Source of the DNA: Cladorrhinum sp. PSN259
Taxonomy: Eukaryota; Ascomycota; Sordariomycetes; Sordariales; Podosporaceae
Reading direction: 5' to 3'
Length of the DNA: 64,000 nt
Assembly: GCA_033725935.1 (NCBI GenBank)
Contig: MU867069.1
Location: forward strand, 248,001 to 312,000
Each line of letters opens with the position of its first letter. The stretch's first letter is position 1. Of this stretch, positions 47,419-59,616 are shown in pieces. A program made the translations under genes and the position numbers. The notes below the pieces were generated by a model. It saw nothing but the letters and a program-made list of their open reading frames with translations, did not search any database and was not told where the DNA came from.

Positions 47419-50400
47419 CCAGGAGACGAGTTACGCTCAAGGGAGCAGGATTTTGCAATGGCACGCATGGCAGGCGTTCTTTGTGGAATTAGATCATTTT
47501 TTGTCAGGCGAAATGTTACTCTTGATGGGAAATTTAAAATCTTTGTCGCTTTAATAATGCATTAATATTCTCCCCCCACCGCAGACCTAGCCAAATAAAG
47601 CAATACAAGGATTCGAGAATAGTGGCCAAACCTCGACCAAGTCGCTCTCGTGTTGATTCGGAGTAGGTAAAACTTGGGACAGGTCTTTTGGAAATCGACT
47701 ATTATATTTGGTGTTTCTGGCGAGCGTGGTCTGGGTATTCGAATTGTTGGTCTGTATAATCCTGAGAAATTTGTCCTTTTTTCTCCATGGTTTGCGTGAG
47801 TGCTTATGTTGTTGTTTCTTTTGCCGCGCAATCACTGCGAGTATATTATCTTTTACGCTCTTTTTTCTTCGCTCCTCTATGCAGTGTCTGCCATCAGTAG
47901 GTTTAAAATCGGCCGTCTTAGTTCGGCCGGTTTGTGTAATGATATTTAAAGTATCGTTAGCGGTTCTATTTAAGTTATCGTTGGCGGTACTTCGAATACA
48001 GGGTAATCGTTAACCTGCTCAATTATCTGCGCGAGTCCTTTCCCCCAACGCGTTACGGTTGTCTAGTACTTCCGCGTACTCTCTACCCATAGAGTGTGAG
48101 TAGGCGGTTGATGCCTGTCGGACTGCCTGCTGTGCTGCTTTTGCTTCCCAGGAGCCGGAAGGGTACGGAAGGGTTGTAGTATTTGTAGACGCTTGAAGAT
48201 GAGTCTCTGTCTCTGGTTGTGAATGTGTGAGTGTGGGTGTGGGTTGTGGTTCGGGGGGTTGGAGGTGGAGGAGAACTTGAACGGCGATTGTGGGAGGAGA
48301 AAGAAGATGGGCAACAAGACACTGTGGTGAATGGATGGAATTGGGGTTATTTTCTTTTCTCTTTTTATTTCTTATGAAGCGCTCTCACTTCTTCTGCTTC
48401 GGCTCTCTCTTATCGCCTTTCTCATCAAGGTCCTCAAGGTAGACTCGTCATTGACCCCTCTGAGCCTTACGTCTGAACTCGTGAATGTAACATCCTCACG
48501 CCCGATCTGCATCCTTCTTGTGTGACTGAAAGATTATCGGCACATGAAGGCTCTCAATGCAATGTTTCCAGGGGTTTGGGGGTCGTATAGGCGTCGGTGA
48601 TGGTATAATGTGAGTCGCAAATAGCCCGTTGTGCCCCTGCCATCTGGAATACTGCCGCTGTCGAGTTAAAGTTCTGGAGCCGCTCTGGAAATTCCTATTC
48701 CTGCCATTGCCCAGCTCTTGTAAAAGATCGTGTCTCTTCCCAACACGCGCGGGCATTTTGTGAGAGCTCGTAATTGGATGCGCGAGAAGATAGAGCCATA
48801 ATCATATGGCCAGTGGTTTCCCAGATGATTCTCTTTTCAGCACCAGTGGTTATCAAAAGGCTGACTATCGGTCGAGTTTCCCAGACCGGTGTCTTTTCAG
48901 GTTCTTAACTGTATAGGCGTTTTAGAATATCAGTTTCAAGAAGCTTTAGGATGTCGCTAAATCCCTCTTCCATACTCTGGATCCCAATTTCTCGGTATCC
49001 GTGACCGATCCATCACGAATAAGTTTCAAAAATTCCACTAGAGTCGTTATCGCCGTCTCGGTGCTTTTACAAACGCTTACATACATAGACGGTCATTCTG
49101 TTCCAGTTTGAGAGTGGCTGTGAAGTTTCCTTGGCGTTTCCTGAGATCTTCACACATTCAAAGGGAGGTTCGTGTCGTGCGTTAGGTCGCCGGCGACCGA
49201 GTGACGGCATCGTTGCACTCGTCCGTGTCTGCAGAAACAGGAGGGTCGAGGGTAATTTCAGGGTCGGTGATTGCAGTCTTGCTAGACCTAGGTATCTTTC
49301 TTCTTGGCCAGGGATGAACAACGATGAACAGGCGCCTGCCAACCGTCGGCCATCTCAGCTTCCTCCACATCCGGTTTTCCCAATCCGTCATATTCTCAAA
49401 ATACCATCTCTCAAATATCATTTCTAGAATGACAACAACAAAGACATTTAGCTTCTTAGCTTAGAAGTTAATGATGTGATGTGTAACTCATCACACTCTC
49501 AAAGTCTCCTTAACTTATTTTCAATAAATAAATCTATTTGCTGTACTTCAGGCTTGGGAAGCTGAAAAGAAAACAACTCTCAGGGTTGGTCCCACAACTT
49601 GATCAACTCGTTAAGGTGTCTCCTTGTAAAGGGTTAGTATATTCAGAGACTTTTCGATCTCGTCGTTGGCCGACGGCATGATTGGTGAATGTAGGTTTCA
49701 AAGCCAGTCTGGTTGATCAATGCCTTGCGAGGGACCAACCCGACCGCACCTGAGTCCATATTGCACAAGTATGAGGGGCTGCTGCCTCAAGAAAGCTGGA
49801 CCAGATCCTTGAAGTATTCAGCGTACTGCGTGTAGAGGGACATGTTAACATGATTTTGATTGATTTTTATTCAGCAGGCAACCTTGGGTGCAATGTTGAG
49901 AGTTTTGAGTCAAATTTGTTGCTTATGATGTGATTCAGGAACGAATAGTAGAGAATATTCCTTGACACAATTCGAGCATGGAGGGAGTATACCTCGCACT
50001 TCACAAAGTGTCCGCGCGGGTGAAGCAGCGCGGCTTCGAGTTTGCTAGGTACTGTTGGTTGACTGAGAGACCTGACACAAACAGAGACGTTTTTAATGTG
50101 CTTATGAGCAACAAAGTGGATGACTAATTGTGCCCGAGAGCATGCTGATATCCTTCAACAGAGGTTAACTGGCGGTCCAAACAGCCCACTACCCTGCTTA
50201 ATACCACTTTGAACGAAGCCAATGACGATACGAAATCTCGTGATTTCCCGTTAAGCCCTGCTCGCAAGTCTCCAGCTACGAGACTAAAACAGTCTTTGCC
50301 TTCGACAACAGACAAACAAACGTGTAAAGCCGGCAAAATTCAATAAAGAGATACCGAATTTCAACTTCGGGGATCCGCCGACACGGTTTAGCCTTCTTAT

Positions 50401-50604
50401 CTTCATGTCTGTTCTTCATTTTATGTATCAGGATTTGTACGCGCTGTAGCTCCAACTCCCATACTCTGATGTCCTTCTTGCGCAGCTTGCGACTGGGAAT
50501 TCCCTGACAGGAGAGCAGCTTGGTTCAAGAAGATGATGGGCCACTTGAAGGGATCATTTCAGAACCCGACAGATTACAGCCGTGGCTAATCATTCGATCC
50601 TCCA
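47419..50604. other. gene-free stretch
   Basis: About 3.2 kb with no supported gene. Two 24-bp tandem units occur at 47943-47990 (TATTTAA...TATCGTTRGCGGT). Small frames of 60-100 codons on both strands have no recognisable content. Confidence 0.5.
47943..47990. repeat. two-unit 24-bp tandem repeat
   Basis: Units 47943-47966 and 47967-47990 differ at about four positions; the shared core is TATCGTTRGCGGT. Confidence 0.75.
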
Positions 50605-51186
50605 TTATTCTGGTGTCCTGGCGCCGGTTCTCCTCCCTACGTTGTATTTTGGTTTCCGCGACAGGTGGCCGTTTCGATGAATATCGTGAGAGATTGCCGC
50701 CCACCATGATTTAGCAGGTCCTTCCCAGCTGCCAATCCAGTCTTGTATCGCAAGTTTGATCTCAGCACGGAGATGCTCTGCCGATACCTCGCATACAGCC
50801 GCAGCCGATGTACAATATCGAGCATCAAAGCTAGTCGACGTTCGGACTTTCTTCTTGGCTTCTCCGAGCTCGACACCCAGAGAGATCGGTTCTTGCTCGT
50901 TTGCTGGATGTTCGTTGGGGAATCTCGAGCGGGCCGCCACTGCTTGGTCCGGCTGCTGACGACGATATCGAGATGCTGCCCCCATTGTGTAAAAGCACCA
51001 GGTAAGACACGAACGCTCAGAGTTCAAACCATAGGGAGTAGTTGTAGGTGGAAGGATGGTATCGTCTTTGGACTTGCTTGGGTACTGGTTTGGTACCGAC
51101 AGATTATGTCTTGATCTCCGGTTGTGTCTTGATCTCCGGTTGTGTCTTGATCTCCGGCTGTCCCTCAGTGTTTGGCATATGGTCAA
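50605..51186 (-). CDS. possible hypothetical protein with hexapeptide repeat
   Basis: An unspliced frame of 193 codons starting at 51186. Near the N-terminus an 18-bp DNA repeat (51107-51160) gives tandem SRHNRR hexapeptides. The rest is polar, with a helical stretch (EHLRAEIKLAIQDW). No signal peptide, membrane segment or known family. There is no TATA element or other independent support, and a shorter start (MGAASRYRR) is possible, so this may be a chance frame. Confidence 0.25.
   Translation of the reverse strand: MTICQTLRDSRRSRHNRRSRHNRRSRHNLSVPNQYPSKSKDDTILPPTTTPYGLNSERSCLTWCFYTMGAASRYRRQQPDQAVAARSRFPNEHPANEQEPISLGVELGEAKKKVRTSTSFDARYCTSAAAVCEVSAEHLRAEIKLAIQDWIGSWEGPAKSWWAAISHDIHRNGHLSRKPKYNVGRRTGARTPE
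51107..51160. repeat. three tandem copies of an 18-mer
   Basis: TGTCTTGATCTCCGGTTG three times; the third copy has one change (GCTG for GTTG). The unit is a multiple of three. Confidence 0.95.
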
Positions 51187-51651
51187 CGTTTCCGAGTGTT
51201 GTCTAGGTAATTGATGGAGGTACCGGATGGCTTGAGAGACATATCTTGACGGTTGGAAATTCTTGCAGATCCCGCATCATGTAATGCGGTGGCAACGAGT
51301 AGCGGGCGTCGATGGCTTCAACTTGTGTTCTGGAACCATTCGGGCGCGGAGTTGTTGCAATCACGGTCTCCTTGCCGCGGTGGCTGACGTGGATAGTGAA
51401 GCAATCTGTAGACTTTCGTTAGCACCTTGCAAGCTGAGATGTCAACAGACTCATGACTACTTGCCTGCTTTGGACGAGCAATCCTTGCGAACGACGTAAT
51501 TCCCCGAAAGGTTCGACGACAACTGAACAAATCCTTCGCGCTGCGACAGATAGGGAAACAGTACGAAGAAAACAAGACAAAACGACAAGGACCAAGACTG
51601 CCTATTTTCGCGCAGTTGTGAAGATGTCGACAGTGGTGAACAATTGCCGAA

Positions 51652-52224
51652 TCACCAAATAACGCTCCTCTTCGAGGCGAGCTTCTTCTTGTCCATCTTG
51701 TATCCCCAGTATTTCTGGTAAATGTCCTCTCGGTCGAGCTTGATACCAAAGACCTCGACGACTGGGTAGTCTTGTATCTTGGCACCCGCCAGAACTCGAT
51801 TTCTGATCTCGGTGTATCGTTTGTCGTTGTGAGCAAGATTAGTCGCGGTGAGGCACCTGCACTTCTCACCAACCGGGCTGTGAAGTTGGCAATCTTCTTG
51901 CGCTTCTCCAGCTTCACTTGTGCCAAACATTGCGTTGGTGGCAATGTCGTCACCCGCCTCCGTCATCATGCCGTCCCAAGAGATGTCGAGAGACTGGCCA
52001 GAGACCGCAAGGTCGCCTGTATTAGATGCACCGCCATCGGCCTTCTTTTGGGCAATGGCGTCGAGGACATCGTCGCGTTTGACATTCCCCATATCATGGG
52101 GTACGAACAGACTTAGATCAGAGGAGAGTTCGATGTCATTGACCATGTCGTTGTTGTCATGGTTGTTGTTAGCGAGACAGGGGTTTTGGCCCACGCCGGC
52201 AAAGAAGATGTCGTTGGCTGGCAT
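51652..52224 (-). CDS. hypothetical protein, 190 aa
   Basis: Unspliced frame from ATG at 52224 to TGA at 51652-51654. The N-terminal half is acidic and polar (NNNHDNNDMVNDIELSSD). The middle has a small Cys cluster (DCQLHSPVGEKCRC). The C-terminus (VVEVFGIKLDREDIYQKYWG) ends in a basic tail with KKKLASKR. No signal peptide or membrane segment is seen. A TATAAA lies about 140 bp upstream in the right orientation, which favours a real gene. I do not recognise the family; the function is unknown. Confidence 0.5.
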   Translation of the reverse strand: MPANDIFFAGVGQNPCLANNNHDNNDMVNDIELSSDLSLFVPHDMGNVKRDDVLDAIAQKKADGGASNTGDLAVSGQSLDISWDGMMTEAGDDIATNAMFGTSEAGEAQEDCQLHSPVGEKCRCLTATNLAHNDKRYTEIRNRVLAGAKIQDYPVVEVFGIKLDREDIYQKYWGYKMDKKKLASKRSVIW

Positions 52225-54008
52225 TGCTTTCGGTTATGTTGTCTGTGTCTTTTGGGAGATTCTGTTGCTTGTTTGCGGTTGTGATTGCTCTTGTTTGATG
52301 ACCTTGCTTCTTTGTGTGAATGGAAAGAAAAGGAGGTTTGTATTAGCTGACCGAATCCCTGGATTTATAGACAAATTCGAGGACAGTTGAACGACTTGAG
52401 GAGCCCCAACAGTTACAACAAGCAAGCGTAATGCCAGACGGCAGGTCGGCCTGTTCATGCCATTGTTCCACGTTACAACATGAACGGGTGATTGCAGTGT
52501 AGCATACACGGTGAGCCCTGCAAAAGGCTGTTTTGGACGAGACGCTAGCTCAAGTGTGGGTGTTACAGCACACCGACATGTGGAATTCTAGACGCAGACA
52601 TGCTCGGGACTTGTCGGGGCGAGGGCGACCGGACGAACATTCCTGAAATCGCCCATTTCTGCACCTTCATCTTCCAATCTGCGAGCCAACAACCATCGCC
52701 CTGTCAGCTAATTTCCCTCCCCTAGGCCAACCGCAAGCTGCCAAGTTGACTTGATGGTTCCACGACATTGACATCCCAAATTGACGAAAACGGTGAGCTC
52801 CACCCTTCACAGTCATTATGATGGCTTCTTGCCATCATTATTGCCCTCTGTAGCACATCAAGCAGCTCGAGCCGTACCGTGTACGGTTACCCTCAAAACT
52901 CCTGCACCCAATATCCATGAGGCGCGGCCAACCGCGGCTTGTCACGGACACAACATGCTAGTATCTGAGGCTGTTGACCGAACGCTTGATAGGTAGACAT
53001 TAATATCCTGCCGCCGTGATACCAACATCACACAACAGATTTGAATGCCGGATCAAGGAGACCTAACGCAGGCTTCTGTTCAAATGCAATGTCGGTCCAA
53101 CTCCCGGCATCTCCTGCTTTTCCCACGTATGTCCGTCATCATCCTCGAATAAATTCGTGCCCCGGCTACACTTGCCATCCCGCCAAGCGTTTATCCAATC
53201 CACGGCATGTTGACCCAGTAACAAAACTGCCTCAACCTCGTGATTGAGCATTCGTGCTCCCAGAACGGCAACAATAAAATCTAAGCTCACAATATCAAAG
53301 TGCATTCGGCTCGACACATACGGGAGCATCTCGTTTCCGCAGCTTCCGCTCCTTGTTCAAGGCAGTTTTTGATCCGGGAGATCATCATGTGAAGGTCACA
53401 CATCCTCGTGCAGAATCTCAAGCTTGTCAAAGCCAAGTAATTGACATGGCTCGTTTAGAGACTGACCAGACGTTTGGCAGCTAATGTGGCACCACAGAGG
53501 ATAACGATAGCAAACTTTCTCAAAGCACCCCTGCTCGACAGTTATGGCCCGGGGTAACTGCACAAGGATTGTACGATTGCAAATAACAGCACACCCGTTA
53601 GGCTGAGGAAAATCACAAGCCTTATCAGTTGTTTGCTTGGCTTTGCCCACCTCGTCGAGTCTCAACCTCAGATTGTGATGTGAGACAATGCGGAGTTGTA
53701 AGACTTGAGTTCGATGGAGTCTCGTGGTCTCAACATGTGGTACGACACCAGACTGGGAGTTGCGAACACCGACGACTTGCGCATGATCAATTTGTGTATG
53801 TCTAACCGGACGAACACTTCAAAGAAATTCTTGAAAAAGAGGAACGCAGCAAAAATTATGAAGATGACTATAGAAACCGTTCGTCATCAATCATGAATAC
53901 AGATTGCTCAACTGCTGTGAGAACAGCAAAAAAGGAACACAATACACGAGGTTTTTACGTAAATTATCTGCACTGAAAACTAGACGGATTAAAAATAAAT
54001 CGTCTGAG
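52225..54008. other. leader of the 52224 gene and gene-free spacer
   Basis: Includes TATAAA on the minus strand at 52369-52364, then about 1.6 kb without a supported gene. Confidence 0.5.
52364..52369 (-). promoter_or_regulatory. TATA box of the gene at 51652-52224
   Basis: TATAAA on the minus strand, about 140 bp before the start codon. Confidence 0.4.
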
Positions 54009-54013
54009 AAAAA
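54009..54013 (-). terminator. RNA polymerase III terminator of tRNA-Thr
   Basis: Five T residues on the sense strand, 5 nt after the tRNA 3' end. Confidence 0.65.
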
Positions 54014-54018
54014 GTAAT

Positions 54019-54096
54019 TGCCCACAGCCAGAATCGAACTGACGACCTCATCATTACTAATACTAGTGATGCGCTCTACCACTGAGCCATGCGGGC
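54019..54096 (-). tRNA. tRNA-Thr(AGT) with a 6-nt anticodon-loop insertion
   Basis: Cloverleaf on the minus strand: acceptor GCCCGCA/TGTGGGC, D-arm GCTC/GAGC, anticodon stem CATCA/TGATG, T-arm GTCAG/CTGGC with loop TTCGATT, discriminator A. The anticodon AGT is at 54064-54062. The loop between the anticodon stems is 13 nt instead of 7 (CTAGTATTAGTAA), an insertion of 6 nt after position 37 where introns sit. Confidence 0.92.
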
Positions 54097-55480
54097 GAGC
54101 CAATGTTGTTGAGATGAATGAATTGATTGCAGAACTTTTGACACTGCAGTCACATCACAGACTTTGACAGTCATGATTCGAAGTGTTTCTCGTGAAACGG
54201 ATGCGGTTTGCGTGCATTGATTACTTTCGAATTGATTTATTCCGTTTTCATTTTTTACTGTGGAGTACAATTGAAGTTTCTCTCTCTCACCTTTCTTCGG
54301 AACGGAAGTTGGAACCAGATAAATATCCACTGCAAACAGGTCTAGAAAGGGTTTATAACAATTCAGAATGCTGACGATACTATCATTAAGATATATACCC
54401 TGAGTCGAAAAAGAATTATCGCCCTATGTAGGTAGGTATATCTAGTCCGAACAGAATAGTTTAACGTAATCCGGATTCAGTTGCACGAAGACCAAAAAAA
54501 TATTCTCAACATGATGAAAGAAAATAGAACACTTGAAAAATAATCTCGTTAGGCAAACATATGTGTGGCAAAACAAACAACTTGATAAAGTTGAACATCA
54601 TGACAGGTGTAATAAATCAAGACCCAACTAAGTATAAAGTTACATAATGTTTCCTATTTACAACCGTTATAATTAGTTCGTTTCTATCAACTTACCAGGG
54701 ACCAGCGTGAGGTCCACTATCTACATATGTATCTACAGTAAATTCTATTTTTGGTTTTCATTACTAGAATAAAAAAAAACAAGGCACTGCAATCATTTAA
54801 AAAGGTTTCAACATCATTATCATGATTGCCACGAAAACATAATAGTTCTTTTTTTTTGGGTGAATCTAAATTATAATAAAGCAAGGCAATTATTTTACGC
54901 TTACTTTGTACGAACATTAGACATTGTTTTCCTTTATCTAGAGTGAAAGTTTTTGTTTGAAGCATAACAACTTCACTCACATTAAATAAAGATTGAAAGT
55001 ATCAGAGTAATCAATCACCTTACTTTACCTACTTACCTACCTACCTTAATAAGTTCTCTCGTGATATTTCATAATATATAGTGAAAGCAATCCATGAGAA
55101 GCAATGAAACCCAAGTATAAGCAAGTTTAGTTGTTGTGAACTCATCTAGGTAGCCAAGTTTTGTTTGAACCGTCTTTATGTTGATAATTCTTCGTTCAGA
55201 GAGACCAATCCAGGCTCCAACTGAGGGGGGATCTTCACCATAGCAGTTTTTCAATTTGATTGATGCGACTAGTCTTTACCATATCATCCCCGAGTGTCAA
55301 AAGAAAGATGAACCAAAACATCAACAAAGTGATGACTGACATGCAGCACAAGATAAATATGAAAGGGTATCATCTTATAAACTGCTGACAGATCTTGCCA
55401 TAATTGTAATTGAGTAACCAAAATTAAAATCTTTCAAAACACCCCGGACAAAACTCCAGTTCGTCCCTCGTGAGATTGAA
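54097..55480. other. AT-rich spacer
   Basis: Strongly AT-rich from about 54380 to 55080, with poly-A/T runs and an ACCT microsatellite (about 55022-55043). No gene was seen. Confidence 0.6.
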
Positions 55481-57205
55481 TCATAGTGACCCTCCCCTAA
55501 TAACCCTAACCAGCCCACCACCGCCACTCCTACCCTGTCCTGTAGTACCCTGCAGTCCCCCATCCATCGGACTAAACTGTCCACTGCTCAACCTCTCCCT
55601 AAACTGGGAAAACTCAACCGTCCCAACGACAGCCTTGGTAGTACCGCCGTCGTGATGATCTCCAGGTATCCAATCATTTTTCCCACCACTCCTCATTCTC
55701 CTCCACGTTTCAAACCTTGCCACCACAATCCCCCACTCCTCTTTCAGCAATTTCCAACTGGTAGCGGTAAAAATCACGGCATTCCAAAGTCCCTGCAGAG
55801 GCAACACAACCGCGCTCGCCAGGTTCAAGGCGTAACTGGTTCTGGTCGGGTAGATGGCCGAGTAGACCCTGTTTATGCTGCTGGGGGTCCACGTCACCAG
55901 TACCGAAATGGCAAACACAAACGACGTACGCAAATAAGCAAGCTTGATGGGATCGAGATTGCGCAACTTTGATTTGAACTTGTGTAGGGGGTCACGGATC
56001 GATGTCTTGAATGTTTGAGCGAGGGTGAATGGCCGTCGAGGACTTGGCGGTTGCACCGCGGAGGAGACGCTAGAGATGGTGGCAAACGGGTTTGGATGAG
56101 GAACACCAGAAGTGGTGGTGGTCCTCGTGTTGCTGCGGCCAGACTCGGGATCAAAAGATGCAGGATCGTGAGGTGGTTCAGACGCCCAAGGGTGATGTGA
56201 CGGTGCAGGCAAGATTGCGCGCGGTAGAACGGGAGCGATCGAAGCTGCTGATGGTGTCGAAGGAGGCGTAGGGTTGTGACAGTAACCTGCTTCAGAGGAC
56301 TGTTCGGCGGTCACTTGCACCTCAGTTGTAACCGTGGCGTAGCTGCCTGGGGGATCATCGCTCTGGTGCTTGTGGTCAGTAAAAGGAACGAGCGAGGGGA
56401 AGATAGTGACGTATTCTTGTGTTACGGGAAAGGACAGGAACATACCGTTTCTCCTGATCCTCTGAGATCTGTGCCGGGGGAGTCCTTTGCTTGGGTGCTG
56501 AGCGTCAAGTTGCGCAGTTGATTGCGCTGGTGAAACACATGATAACCGACGGCCACGTAAATGACAGCGGATAGCACGATGCACAGCCAAATGGGAACGT
56601 AATAGGTGTAGATGCGCAGTTTGTTGTACACATCTCCAATCCAACACCATAAAGTGGCATTACCATATATGGGTTTACCGTTGGGCGAGTAGAACAGACA
56701 GACAAATGCAGGAATTGCTGGAACGCCGAAGCACACGAGACAGTATGCCCAGAGATGCTTGTGGAAGTTGTTTGGATTGTAAGCCATAAAGAAGACCATG
56801 TAGACGTTGATAGCCATTGCAAAGGACCACCAGGGATCTGACTGCATGAACCTGATGATGGCACAACAGAGTTAGCGTCGAGGGCACCGAGCAACTCGGG
56901 AACACTTACATCTCGAGAAGAAATGCCTGGGTGCGGCACAGACTGGAATCATCCCCAGAGTCGATGCCAGAATACCCAACGAGGCAGGCAATGCTGGCTC
57001 CCACGTTTGCTATCGAAGCAAAGAAGATGAAGGTGTTGGGTACCGATCGTACCCGCTTGGAGAAGCCATATGCGAGGAAAATAAAAATGACGCCCAACAA
57101 GCTGAGCGAGGCCCCGAACCTCTCGACACGCTCGATGGTGTCACGCTCCACGGATGTAAGGTTCATGTAGCCGCTCTGTCCTGGTATGATGTCGAGAGGG
57201 GCCAT
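55481..57205 (-). CDS. cAMP-receptor-like seven-transmembrane GPCR
   Basis: Exons 57205-56910, 56851-56446 and 56362-55481 give about 527 residues. Introns of 58 and 83 bp have CTAAC and CTGAC branch sites. Membrane helices lie at about 30-50, 57-78, 105-121, 133-152 and 175-198; then a long Pro/Ser/Thr-rich third cytoplasmic loop (about 205-385), and the last two helices at about 400-420 and 430-455, followed by a Gly-rich tail. The order and sequence (for example FGASLSLLGVIFIFLAYGFS and SVPNTFIFFASIANVGASI) fit the Dictyostelium-CAR-like fungal class (Neurospora GPR-1 to GPR-3). Those receptors sit in the plasma membrane and signal to heterotrimeric G proteins. Ligand unknown. C91 is a likely extracellular disulfide partner. 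Confidence 0.88.
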
Positions 57206-59616
57206 GATGAAGAAGAAAAGGGGAATCGAAGAAAGATAAATGATCTCGAACAGGGATTGTATCGTAATGGAGGGGCGGGAGGGGGGGAGGGTGAGAGTGT
57301 GGAGGCAGTCTGTCTAGCTTGGTAAGGCTCGGAATGTAATTCCATGTCCAGCCGGTAACCTTGGGGCAATCGACGTGGCTTCCTCCCCGGGCACTTCCAG
57401 CTGGACGGACTTCTTGGCTGGGCTGTTGCTAACTGTCTCTGTTGCGGCTGTTGCGACTTGCATCAAGATGGTGGAAAAATGGCTGACCACGAGTCTCACT
57501 CGCACAGGAACCCGTAATTCGCGACGACGGGTGGACCAATGAGGTTGATTTGGGCAAGCTGTAATGTGGGAGCTATTGATGCCTGTCCCCGCGACGGTTC
57601 CCGCAGATATTGAAGTTGCCAGAAGTGGTTTGGAGGGTAGTATTTTGGCGTTCGGGCGTCTCTACTGTGCCTCTCTAAACGGGGTAAGATGATGCCGTTT
57701 CAATCCCAAACGAGCAAATGTCGACAACGAAAGCCAAGAGACGGGGGCGTGGTAACAACGAGGGTGGTGTGGGGTGGAATGGTTGGGTTAGTCGACGGTA
57801 CGATTTGTCTAGCTTGTCCGGGGAAGATGCGGGATGCGAGACAGCTGAACGGCAGCCACATGTGCTGCGTGGTGGAAACAGACAAACCAAAAAGCAACAA
57901 GAGAGACCCCGCGACGGAAGATGAAAGAAAAAAAGAACAAATGAAATTGATAGATAATATGACAAAGTAATGGTTTCAACTGGCTCCCTGCATCTTACTA
58001 CAACAAGCCACCACCTACTACCCGGGAGCAACCCAGGACCAGACTGCAAGTCAGTCAGTCACATAGCATGAAATTCCACCCGTCCGTCTGATGTGCCCAT
58101 CCGCCGAGTGTGCTGTCGAGGACAAGAGGGGAAGAGAGTATCTCAAACCAGTGGCTGCCTCTGCCAAGGCGGGAATTGGAAATAATTGTCTCTCATCTGT
58201 CCGAGATGTATCGGTGCTGGTTTTTTCCTTGGAGAGCCAAAAGAGAATCTCAGATTCACTTCCAAATTGGCTGTGTGACTCGAGAGGCTTTGCTCGGCCG
58301 GCTTGATTGGGTGGCAGCGGAAGCCGACATGATCACAGCAGCCCCCCGGCTCTCCGTCTTCCAAGTTCTGCAATGGAAATTGATTTCAGACAGACAATGT
58401 TCCAGCAAGAAACGCGTTGTAAATATGTTTGTCGAAATGAGCAATGCTGAGAATTTGCGTTGTTTGCTCACAAAGGCGTTTCTTGGCTTATCACACCGAT
58501 ATTTAGTTGCATGTGGGTGGAGGGTGCCTTACGCCCGATGAAAAATGTAGAGTTTGGGGGTGAAAATACATTCAGACGTCATGATTTCTTTGATGACCCG
58601 GGCCGAAGTAAAGTTGCAGAAAGGGGGGCGGGTGAGATTGCGGTGAATTGGAGGGAATTCATTCCCATTGGGCATCACCTGCAGGGCGGGATGCATGCGT
58701 CCTTTCTAGAATCAGGTATTCGAGACCATGACAGACTTGGATGGACATTGGGTCAGGCTCGGGCCACTGCGCTTCTTATCATGGCCTCATCTCATCTTGA
58801 GATTTTATCAAGTATTGATCACTTTAACTCTCCAAAACTTCCTTGTCCCGCCAGGGACAAAATGATAAAAAAAATCAACTCAGAAGGAACCAAAAAAAAC
58901 CTGGAACAGTGAAGCTGCGGTGTGACTGGCCTGAACGGGTAGATGCATCTCCAAATTGAAAGACGCAGCAGCGGCCGTCGAGGAACACTCGGTCATTGGC
59001 CGGTCCCGGATAACCAGTGCAGTAACACATTGTAACAAGCCACCCACTCAACTTCCAGGTTCCCCTCTCCGTCGGGTCCTTTTGCAGTCTATTGAGGCAA
59101 CCTTCCGCCTTGAATATCCATGAACAACTGCTGGCTCTATATTCTCGAGTCGACGGGTCCATGTTTAACGAAACTGCCCGGTCCAAAGTGGGTTTCTCGG
59201 AATGATTTTCTCACAGTACCTGCATTAGGGCATGTATGAGTGTTCCGGCGTCTGCTCGTCTTCCATTGTTATCCTACAGACACAATGTTGCGGCTAATCA
59301 CATTGCCAAGTTATTTAATGAGAATTTGAAAGCAAACACTGTCTTGTTTGATCTGGCGGTGTGGTTGAGCCTGCTAGATGGTCTGTTGTTATTGATTATT
59401 ATTATTGTTGTTGTTGTTGTTATCCCCCAAGATGACCTTGCCAAGGTGTGACAACACTTGTTCAGTAAAAATAAACCAACAAGGATCATTGATTTCGACA
59501 CAGGGGGGGTTGAAATCAATTGATGAAGGTAAATTCCCATGGGTGTGATATTGTGTAAAGGATTGTGTCCCAACTCCAAGCCTCTATCTATCTATAATGT
59601 CAAATGAAACGCCCAC
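57206..59616. other. gene-free spacer upstream of the GPCR gene
   Basis: GPCR leader and promoter next to 57205; no supported gene beyond. An ATT/GTT microsatellite lies at about 59393-59421. Frames of 100-150 codons at 58110-58912 look like chance. Confidence 0.5.

Noticed and set aside
51318..51953. 211-codon minus-strand frame overlapping the 190-aa gene
   Set aside because: It overlaps the better supported frame 51652-52224, lacks a promoter element and has low-complexity composition.
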